From an uncultured Hyphomicrobiales bacterium (lineage in GTDB: Bacteria > Pseudomonadota > Alphaproteobacteria > Rhizobiales > Aestuariivirgaceae): DNA of 8,051 bases. Both the position numbers and the translations under genes were made by a program. This document shows positions 1-4,916 of the stretch, piece by piece (positions within the stretch are counted from its first letter, which is position 1; each line of letters opens with the position of its first letter). The notes beneath the pieces were generated by a model. It was not told the origin of the DNA and did no database searches. It worked only from the letters and a program-made list of their open reading frames with translations. The stretch covers positions 1-8,051 of the forward strand of contig CAIYXE010000219.1 of NCBI GenBank assembly GCA_903930095.1, written 5' to 3'.

Positions 1-495
1 AGCGGGCTCGAATTCGCAGTGGGCGTCATGCTCGTGCTGCTGGGCGCGCGCCTTATCCATGTGCTGGTACGGGACCGCATTCATTTCCACGTCCATCGCC
101 ACGGGGCGGACGAGGCGCATTTCCATGCCCACAGCCACGCAGGCGACGTCAGGAACCATGCGGCCAGCGCCCACGCGCATCCGCATCCGCAGGGCCATTG
201 GGGGCGGAGCCTCGGAATCGGCATGATCCACGGCCTGGCGGGCTCCGCCGCCCTGGTGGCGCTTGCCGCCTCGTCCGCGCCGTCGGTGCCGCTGGGCCTC
301 GCCTTCATGGTGCTGTTCGGTGTTGGCTCGATCGCGGGCATGGCGCTGTTCTCCGCCGTGATTGCCGTTCCGCTCTCGCTCACCGGCCGCAGCCTCACCT
401 GGGCCAGCCGCGGGCTCCAGGCGGTGGCCGGCATCATCGCCGTCGGCATCGGCCTCCACCTGATGGTGGAGACTGGTGCGGTGCTGTTCGGCTGA
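1..495 (+). CDS. UreH/TauE-like multispan membrane protein with His-rich loop, C-terminal fragment
   Basis: The reading frame is open from base 1, so this is the last 164 residues of a gene that begins outside the window; the in-frame GTG at 19 lies inside a membrane segment and is not a convincing start. In order it shows a hydrophobic helix (residues 5-23), a loop with 13 histidines between residues 28 and 66 in HxH patterns, a segment containing GMIHGLAGSAALVAL, a helix rich in Phe/Val/Gly containing FGVGSIAGMALFS, and a last helix near the C-terminus. This layout resembles membrane proteins annotated as urease accessory UreH-like, TauE/SafE-like or nickel/cobalt transporters. The His-rich loop suggests binding of a transition metal, but the substrate cannot be read from a fragment. 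The family call is by recognition of the pattern, and sulfite-exporter-type annotation is the main alternative. Confidence 0.7.
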   Translation, partial: SGLEFAVGVMLVLLGARLIHVLVRDRIHFHVHRHGADEAHFHAHSHAGDVRNHAASAHAHPHPQGHWGRSLGIGMIHGLAGSAALVALAASSAPSVPLGLAFMVLFGVGSIAGMALFSAVIAVPLSLTGRSLTWASRGLQAVAGIIAVGIGLHLMVETGAVLFG

Positions 496-518
496 AGAAA
501 CCTTCCCGCCTCACCAGC

Positions 519-551
519 ATGTCGACCCTGCGCGGCAGGTCATTGCGACAT
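519..551. other. imperfect hairpin in the gap after the membrane-protein gene
   Basis: The outer arms are ATGTCG (519-524) and CGACAT (546-551). The inner arms are ACCCTGC (525-531, one bulged C) and GCAGGT (535-540) around a GCG loop, with an asymmetric 5-base bulge at 541-545. It begins 23 bases after the stop of the membrane-protein gene. No T-run follows, so it is not a textbook intrinsic terminator. It could be a weak terminator, an mRNA 3' structure, or chance. Confidence 0.3.
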
Positions 552-576
552 CCCCCGTGAATGCCGATGAAAGGCG

Positions 577-595
577 CTTATCAGGAATTGACAAG
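577..595. promoter_or_regulatory. operator-like inverted repeat upstream of the three-gene operon
   Basis: CTTATCA (577-583) and TGACAAG (589-595) form 7-base inverted arms, 6 of 7 complementary, with a 5-base spacer GGAAT. The right arm overlaps the TTGACA box at 588-593, so a repressor bound here would block RNA polymerase. The symmetry is seen directly. Operator function, and any link to a GntR- or LacI-type regulator, is inference, as no regulator gene is in the window. Confidence 0.35.
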
Positions 596-616
596 TTGAG
601 CTGGACGGTTTGTCCT
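588..616 (+). promoter_or_regulatory. candidate sigma-70-type promoter for the epimerase operon
   Basis: A perfect TTGACA lies at 588-593. With a 17-base spacer the -10 position is 611-616 (TGTCCT), which matches TATAAT at only three of six positions. Alphaproteobacterial -10 boxes are often weak, and the site sits about 25 bases ahead of the ribosome binding site of the first operon gene, which is reasonable for a short leader. The poor -10 keeps confidence low. Confidence 0.35.
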
Positions 617-627
617 GTGCCCGTTGC

Positions 628-635
628 AGGGAGGG
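628..635 (+). promoter_or_regulatory. ribosome binding site of the epimerase gene
   Basis: AGGGAGGG at 628-635 lies 7 bases ahead of the ATG at 643. It decides the start: an in-frame TTG at 610 would add 11 residues (SCARCREGNT-like) that precede the natural first beta strand KLGFNLLLW of the barrel. Confidence 0.75.
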
Positions 636-642
636 CAATACG

Positions 643-1491
643 ATGAAGCTTGGTTTCAATCTCTTGCTGTGGACGCCGCATGTCACGCTTGCGCATGAGC
701 CCATTCTGAGGGCGCTCAAGAAGACCGGCTACGACGGCGTCGAAATCCCCATGTTCGAGGGCGATCCCGATCACTATGCACGCCTCGGCGAACTCCTTGA
801 CAGGATCGGCCTCGCGCGCAGCGTGGTCAGCGTCATCGGCCCGTCGGGCAAGAATCCGCTGTCGTCCGACAAGTCGCACCAGGCGGCGGCACTCGACTAT
901 GCGAAATGGACCATCGATTGCTCGGCGGCTCTGGGCGCGCCGGTCCTCGGCGGCCCGATGCATTCCGAACTCGGCTTCTTCACGGGATCGCCCGCAACCG
1001 CCGCCGAGCGCAAGCGGGCACTCTCCTTCCACCGGCGCGCGGGTGATTATGCCGGGCGCAAGGGTGTCACCTTCGCGCTGGAGGCGCTGAACCGCTTCGA
1101 ATGCTATTTCCTGAACACGATGCAGCAGCTGAACGACTATCTCGACGAGGTCGGCCATCCGCACGTGCAGGGCATGTACGATACGTTCCACAGCAACATC
1201 GAGGAGAAGGACCCCGTCGGCGCGATCAAGACCATCCGGCCGCACATGGTCCACGTCCACATTTCGGAGAACGACCGCGGCACGCCCGGCAAGGGCCATG
1301 TGCCGTGGGCTGAGACCTACAAGGCACTGAAGAAGGCGAAATATGATGGTTTCCTCACCATTGAGGCCTTCGGCCGTGCCATGCCAGCCCTTGCAGCGGC
1401 GACCCGCGTATGGCGTGACTTCGCGCCCAATTCGGAAGAGGTCTACAAGCTCGGCTTCCGTAACATGAAGCAGGGCTGGGCGAAGGCGTGA
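643..1491 (+). CDS. TIM-barrel sugar isomerase/epimerase, D-tagatose/D-psicose 3-epimerase-like
   Basis: This 282-residue protein belongs to the xylose-isomerase-like TIM-barrel superfamily (AP endonuclase family 2 fold). It most resembles the ketose 3-epimerases, which invert C3 of free ketohexoses or ketopentoses using a divalent metal such as Mn or Co. Candidate metal ligands are E147 (FALEALNRFE), D180 (GMYDTFH), H206 (VHVHISE) and E241 (LTIEAFGR). Their spacing of 33, 26 and 35 residues equals that of E152, D185, H211 and E246 as I recall them for Pseudomonas cichorii D-tagatose 3-epimerase. The accessory residues E153, H183 and R212 also fall where E158, H188 and R217 would. Length fits the family (about 290). 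There is no signal peptide, so it is cytosolic. It is the first gene of a three-gene operon and its stop overlaps the next start. The exact sugar is unknown; an isomerase of the hydroxypyruvate-isomerase type is a weaker alternative. Confidence 0.85.
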   Translation: MKLGFNLLLWTPHVTLAHEPILRALKKTGYDGVEIPMFEGDPDHYARLGELLDRIGLARSVVSVIGPSGKNPLSSDKSHQAAALDYAKWTIDCSAALGAPVLGGPMHSELGFFTGSPATAAERKRALSFHRRAGDYAGRKGVTFALEALNRFECYFLNTMQQLNDYLDEVGHPHVQGMYDTFHSNIEEKDPVGAIKTIRPHMVHVHISENDRGTPGKGHVPWAETYKALKKAKYDGFLTIEAFGRAMPALAAATRVWRDFAPNSEEVYKLGFRNMKQGWAKA

Positions 1492-2690
1492 AGCCCGTCT
1501 ACGTCGTCGGCACCTGCGACACGAAGGAGGCGGAACTCCGCTATGCCGTGGAGCGGGTGACGGCGGCGGGCGCCACGGCGCTGCTCGTCGACATCTCGAC
1601 GACGCCATCCACGGCCAGGGCCGACGTGACGCCGGAAATGGTGGCGCGCCATCACCCGCAAGGTGCCGATGCCGTGCTGGGCCATGGCGACAGGGGCCGC
1701 GCCGTCACCGCAATGGCGGAGGCTCTTACCCATTACCTTCTGTCGCGCCATGACATCGGCGCGCTACTGGGGCTGGGCGGCGGCGGCAACACCTCCATGG
1801 TGACGGCGGCGATGCGGGCGCTGCCCATCGGCGTGCCGAAGCTCATGGTCTCCACCATGGCCTCGGGCAATGTGGCACCCTATGTGGGCCCCACCGACAT
1901 CATGATGATGCATGCCGTGGCCGATGTGGCGGGCCTCAATGCCATCACCCGCACCGTCATTGGCAATGCGGCGCATGCGGCGGCGGGCATGGCGCTGAAT
2001 GCCGTGCCGAAACTGGCCGCAGACAGGCGCGCCGTTGGCCTCACAATGTTCGGCGTCACCACAGCGAGCATCACGCAGATCCGCCATCTCATCGAGACTG
2101 ACTGGGAATGCTTCGTCTTCCACGCCACGGGAACAGGCGGCCAGTGCCTCGAGAAGTTGATCGATTCAGGCCTCGTCACAGCGGCCCTCGACATTACGAC
2201 GACGGAGGTCGCCGACCACCTGTTTGGCGGCGTACTTGCCTGTACGGAGGACCGCTTCGGATCGGTGATCCGTACGCAGATCCCCTGGGTGGGTTCGGCC
2301 GGTGCGGTGGACATGGTGAATTTCGGCGGGCGTGAAACCGTGCCGCCGCAGCACGCGGGCCGGAACCTCTATGTGCACAACGCACAGGTGACGCTGATGC
2401 GCACGACGGCCGAAGAGAACGCCGTCATCGGCCGCTGGATCACCGCGCGCGTGAACCGCATGGAAGGCCCGGTGCGATTCCTTCTGCCGCTTCACGGTGT
2501 TTCCGCCATCGATCAGGCCGGCAAGCCTTTCCATGATCCCGAGGCAGACCACGCCCTGTTCGAGTCGATCCGGCGCGCCTGGGTGCCCGCACCCAACCGC
2601 CGCCTGATCGAGGTTGACGCACATATCAACGATCCGGCCTTCGCCGAGGCCGCCGTCCATGCTTTCCGCGACATCACCAGAGGACACTAG
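1488..2690 (+). CDS. Tm-1-like ATP-binding domain protein (UPF0261 family)
   Basis: A complete 400-residue UPF0261 protein, the bacterial relative of the N-terminal region of tomato Tm-1, which is known as a nucleotide-binding inhibitor of tobamovirus replication. The bacterial role is not established. The N-terminal half opens with the Rossmann-like VYVVGTCDTKEAEL (residues 4-17), then a glycine-rich GLGGGGNTSM turn (95-104) and the block PKLMVSTMASG (117-127) followed by YVGPTDIMMMHAV. The C-terminal half has FHATGTGGQ (211-219), LDITTTEVADHLFGG (234-248), a GAVDMVNFG block (272-280) and VTLMRTT (301-307). It starts at a GTG that overlaps the epimerase stop (GTGA), so translation is probably coupled. 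No independent Shine-Dalgarno at good spacing is visible, and later ATGs would remove the conserved N-terminus. No reading-frame damage is seen. A link to sugar metabolism is inferred only from its neighbours. Confidence 0.88.
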   Translation: MKPVYVVGTCDTKEAELRYAVERVTAAGATALLVDISTTPSTARADVTPEMVARHHPQGADAVLGHGDRGRAVTAMAEALTHYLLSRHDIGALLGLGGGGNTSMVTAAMRALPIGVPKLMVSTMASGNVAPYVGPTDIMMMHAVADVAGLNAITRTVIGNAAHAAAGMALNAVPKLAADRRAVGLTMFGVTTASITQIRHLIETDWECFVFHATGTGGQCLEKLIDSGLVTAALDITTTEVADHLFGGVLACTEDRFGSVIRTQIPWVGSAGAVDMVNFGGRETVPPQHAGRNLYVHNAQVTLMRTTAEENAVIGRWITARVNRMEGPVRFLLPLHGVSAIDQAGKPFHDPEADHALFESIRRAWVPAPNRRLIEVDAHINDPAFAEAAVHAFRDITRGH

Positions 2691-2691
2691 A

Positions 2692-3624
2692 ATGGCCCGT
2701 GCCTATGCCTCAATCATCCTGAAGGCCCCCGTCGAGACCGTGTGGTCCATCGTGCGTGACTTCAACGGCCTGCCGAATTGGACCGCAGTGGTGAAATCCA
2801 AGATCGAGAACGGCCTCGACTCCGATGTCGTCGGCTGCGTGCGCTCCTTCCACCTCGCCAATGGCGCACATGTGCGCGAGCGATTGCTGATGCTGGACGA
2901 TGCGCGCCATTGCTTCACCTACAATTTCGAGAAGCCCGCCTTCCCGGTGAAGAACTATCTCGCAACGCTCAGGCTTTACCCCGTGACCCATACGGACCAG
3001 ACCTTCGCCGAATGGGAAGCCACTTTCGACGAAGCGCCGGGTGACGAGGGCAAGTATGTGAAGATCGTCTCGAACGATGTCTTCGCCGCAAACTTCAAGT
3101 CGCTCGCCGCGCTGATCGCCAAGACGAAACCGGAGAAGCCCGCTGACGCCGTGCGCTGGAAGGCGTGGCAACCCAACAAGGTGTGGACGTCCCGCGTCAT
3201 CAAGGGGCCCGTGGACGAGGTGTGGAAGGTGATGCGTGATTTCGCCGGCATGGGCGGCTGGCATGAAGAGATCACGAAGATGCATATGCTGAAGCGCCAG
3301 CGTGCCGACAAGGTCTCCGGCATTCGCGATTTCTATTTCGGCGCGGGGCACCTGAACGAGGAACTCCTGCACCTCTGCGACATCACGCGGAGCTTTTCCT
3401 ACCGGATCACCAAATGCGAGATCCCGTGGATGAACTATGTTTCAGGCCCCAGGCTGTGGCCGGTGACGGCGGACAACACAACCTTCGGCGTCTGGACCGG
3501 CGACTGGGTGGCAAGCCCGCAGGATGATGTGACGCTCATTCCCAACACTGAACAGAACGTCTACCAGCGTGCCTTCGCCACGCTGGAGCGGAATTATTTC
3601 GGGAAGAAGCGGAACAAACAATAG
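2692..3624 (+). CDS. double SRPBCC (START/Bet v1-like) domain protein
   Basis: A 310-residue cytosolic protein made of two SRPBCC (polyketide cyclase/dehydrase-type) ligand-binding domains. Domain 1 spans about residues 5-145 and domain 2 about 165-305. The halves align along their length: KAPVETVWSIVRDFNGLPNW (12-31 region) matches KGPVDEVWKVMRDFAGMGGW (171-190). Later shared positions are the E-LL-L-D--R-F-Y stretch, a K-x3-P-x2-NY block (81-89 and 241-249), the RL-PVT block (94-99 and 254-259) and TF--W. The gene is therefore an internal duplication. The ATG at 2692 follows AGAGGA by about 7 bases and comes 1 base after the UPF0261 stop; an in-frame upstream start at 2614 would lie inside the previous gene. 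SRPBCC folds hold hydrophobic or cyclic ligands in a deep cavity. No catalytic residue or substrate can be named here. It is the last gene of the operon. Confidence 0.82.
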   Translation: MARAYASIILKAPVETVWSIVRDFNGLPNWTAVVKSKIENGLDSDVVGCVRSFHLANGAHVRERLLMLDDARHCFTYNFEKPAFPVKNYLATLRLYPVTHTDQTFAEWEATFDEAPGDEGKYVKIVSNDVFAANFKSLAALIAKTKPEKPADAVRWKAWQPNKVWTSRVIKGPVDEVWKVMRDFAGMGGWHEEITKMHMLKRQRADKVSGIRDFYFGAGHLNEELLHLCDITRSFSYRITKCEIPWMNYVSGPRLWPVTADNTTFGVWTGDWVASPQDDVTLIPNTEQNVYQRAFATLERNYFGKKRNKQ

Positions 3625-3633
3625 CTGCCATCA

Positions 3634-3651
3634 TCCCGGCGAAGGCCGGGA
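3634..3651. repeat. REP-like GC hairpin at a convergent gene junction
   Basis: TCCCGGC (3634-3640) and GCCGGGA (3645-3651) form a perfect 7-bp stem with a GAAG loop. The hairpin lies 9 bases after the double-SRPBCC stop and 21 bases beyond the stop of the convergent mutarotase gene. The surrounding CATCCCGGCGAAGGCCGGGA is a core I recall as a dispersed repeat in many alphaproteobacterial genomes; its antisense reading gives the typical PAFAGM peptide. There is no U-run, so terminator activity is inferred from the position. Confidence 0.6.
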
Positions 3652-3672
3652 GGTGACACCAAGTTGGGGTGG

Positions 3673-4002
3673 CTAGTCGGTATGGAACACGTCTTCCATC
3701 TCCGCCCACCATTCTCCTTCCTTGCGCGTCTCGAAGGGAATCTGCATGGGGTCGGTGATGGTCCACCATTCCTTCATGCGCGGGGCATCCGCCATCTTCT
3801 TCATGTCGGCGTCGAAATCGGTCCCATGATACTCCCAGTAGGCGAAGAGCATGTTCTCCGGTTCCTTGAGGAAGATCGTGTAGTTGCGGATGTTGCTGTC
3901 GCGGATGGCCTTCAGCACCTCGGGCCAGACGGCGGCGTGGATGCGCTTGTACTCCGGAATGATCTCAGCCTTGAGTTTGATGACCCGTCCCATTCTCTGC
4001 AT
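3673..4002 (-). CDS. L-rhamnose mutarotase-family protein (RhaM/DUF718; possibly L-fucose mutarotase type)
   Basis: A 109-residue ferredoxin-like alpha/beta-barrel mutarotase of the RhaM family, which interconverts alpha and beta anomers of a 6-deoxy-aldose. Family marks are EYKRIHAAVWPE (17-28), with Tyr18 and His22 at the same positions as the active-site pair I recall in E. coli RhaM, then NYTIFL (40-45), the NMLFAYWEYHG stretch (50-60) and the Trp pair at 79-80 (EWWT). The ATG at 4002 is chosen because AGGGAGG (4013-4019) lies 10 bases upstream and because it gives the conserved numbering; the ATG at 3993 is possible. The YWEYHGTDFDADM and EGEWWAEMEDVFH stretches recall relatives found in L-fucose or other sugar-acid clusters rather than classic rha operons, and no rhaABD genes are present. 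It is divergent from the dehydrogenase gene across 75 bases and probably regulated with it. Confidence 0.87.
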   Translation of the reverse strand: MQRMGRVIKLKAEIIPEYKRIHAAVWPEVLKAIRDSNIRNYTIFLKEPENMLFAYWEYHGTDFDADMKKMADAPRMKEWWTITDPMQIPFETRKEGEWWAEMEDVFHTD

Positions 4003-4012
4003 GATCTTCTTG

Positions 4013-4019
4013 CCTCCCT
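4013..4019 (-). promoter_or_regulatory. ribosome binding site of the mutarotase gene
   Basis: On the minus strand AGGGAGG occupies 4019-4013, 10 bases before the ATG at 4002 and 19 before the ATG at 3993. The spacing favours the 4002 start. Confidence 0.6.
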
Positions 4020-4077
4020 TACCATTGACCGATTGCCCGGCTCCAAGCAAAGATCGCCAAAAATGGGAGAACGTACA

Positions 4078-4848
4078 ATGGCCGAATGGACAAAAAGATT
4101 CTCACTCGACGGAAAGCGCGCACTGGTCACGGGTGCCACCAAGGGCATTGGCCTTGAAACCTGCAAGGTGCTGGCCGATGCCGGCGCCGACATCGCAGCC
4201 GTGGGCCGCGATGCAGCGGGGCTGGCGGAGGTGCAGGCGGCAGTCGAGGCCAGAGGACGCCGCTGTGTGGCGATCGCTGCCGACATGGCGACCGTCGACG
4301 GGCCTGCGAAAGCTGCCAAGGAAGCGCTCGCTGCCTTTGGCACCATCGATATTCTGGTGAATAATGCCGGTGTGGCCTTGGTCGACTCGCTGCTCGACGC
4401 CAAGGTCTCGGATTGGGATACCACCATGGCCGTGAACCTCCGCGCGCCCTTCCTGCTGGCGCGCGAACTGGTGCCCGCCATGATGGCGCAGAAGGCGGGA
4501 AAGATCATAAATGTCTCCTCGCAGGCGGCCGTTGTCGGGCTTGATTCGCATGGCGCGTATTGTGCGTCCAAGGCTGGCCTCAACCTGCTCACGAAGGTGA
4601 TGACGGTGGAGTGGGCGAAGCACAACATCCAGATCAATACCGTATGCCCTACGGTCATCCTCACGCCGATGGGCGAGCAGGTGTGGGGCCAGCCCGAAAA
4701 GGGTGATCCGATGAAGGCCAAGATTCCCGGTGGCCGTTTCGGCAAACCCATCGAGGTGGCAGACGCCATCCTGTTCCTCGCCTCTGGCGCATCGGGAATG
4801 ATCTGCGGCCATGATCTGCTGATCGATGGCGGCTACACGGCGCAGTGA
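4078..4848 (+). CDS. short-chain dehydrogenase/reductase, L-xylulose-reductase (DCXR)-like
   Basis: A complete 256-residue classical SDR that should oxidise a sugar or polyol, or reduce a ketose, with NAD(P). The cofactor motif TGATKGIG is at 18-25, NNAG at 95-98 and the catalytic tetrad is N120, S148, Y161 and K165 (YCASK). The substrate half, with NTVCPTVILTPMG (187-199) followed by W203, and the ILFLASGASGMICG stretch (231-244), closely recalls dicarbonyl/L-xylulose reductase and bacterial threitol-type dehydrogenases. The ATG at 4078 has GGGAGA (4065-4070) 7 bases upstream. The frame stays open far upstream to 3664, but that stretch is antisense to the mutarotase gene and is not part of the protein. 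An L-fucose/L-rhamnose dehydrogenase role is an alternative because of the mutarotase next door. The cofactor cannot be fixed safely, although the R44 region (AVGRD) would suit NADP. Confidence 0.88.
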   Translation: MAEWTKRFSLDGKRALVTGATKGIGLETCKVLADAGADIAAVGRDAAGLAEVQAAVEARGRRCVAIAADMATVDGPAKAAKEALAAFGTIDILVNNAGVALVDSLLDAKVSDWDTTMAVNLRAPFLLARELVPAMMAQKAGKIINVSSQAAVVGLDSHGAYCASKAGLNLLTKVMTVEWAKHNIQINTVCPTVILTPMGEQVWGQPEKGDPMKAKIPGGRFGKPIEVADAILFLASGASGMICGHDLLIDGGYTAQ

Positions 4849-4887
4849 CGAACGGGCCCGCATCTTCCGCGAGATACCGAGCATGAT

Positions 4888-4914
4888 CCGCAAAAGTGGA
4901 AACCACTTTTGCGG
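4888..4914. terminator. perfect 12-bp hairpin, probable bidirectional terminator/repeat
   Basis: CCGCAAAAGTGG (4888-4899) and CCACTTTTGCGG (4903-4914) are exact inverted arms around an AAA loop. The hairpin starts 39 bases after the dehydrogenase stop and ends 2 bases from the stop of the convergent transporter gene. GATCCG(C)AAAAGTGGAAACCACTTTT is a form I recall as frequent between genes in Hyphomicrobiales. The stem carries its own A4/T4 tract but no external U-run, so it may act as a terminator in both directions, a REP-type mRNA 3' stabiliser, or both. Confidence 0.7.
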
Positions 4915-4916
4915 CT

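Noticed and set aside
603..615. Small inverted repeat GGAC-N5-GTCC
   Set aside because: Only 4-base arms; expected by chance in GC-rich sequence.
1..1491. Functional link between the metal-transporter-like gene and the metal-dependent epimerase
   Set aside because: They are separated by a hairpin and a candidate promoter, and adjacency alone does not support it.
511..1608. Long minus-strand open frame (365 codons) across the epimerase gene
   Set aside because: It is antisense to a well-supported gene, is very rich in Arg and His with no recognisable domain, and is typical of open antisense frames in GC-rich DNA.
2710..3372. Minus-strand open frame (220 codons) opposite the double-SRPBCC gene
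   Set aside because: No family features; the plus-strand gene has a clear duplication and a ribosome binding site.
4003..4055. GATCTT and AAGATC inverted arms in the divergent intergenic region
   Set aside because: Six-base arms 41 bases apart are likely chance and do not form a compact operator.
3664..4077. N-terminal extension of the SDR frame by 138 codons
   Set aside because: It runs antisense through the mutarotase gene, while a good ribosome binding site and the normal SDR N-terminus occur at 4078.
4853..4860. CGGGCCCG palindrome after the SDR stop
   Set aside because: Short GC palindrome without loop or U-run; the hairpin at 4888-4914 is the better terminator candidate.
3912..4893. 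Two overlapping minus-strand open frames (285 and 263 codons) opposite the SDR gene
   Set aside because: The plus strand has the full SDR motif set; the antisense products are low-complexity Ser/Ala/Arg-rich or His-rich.
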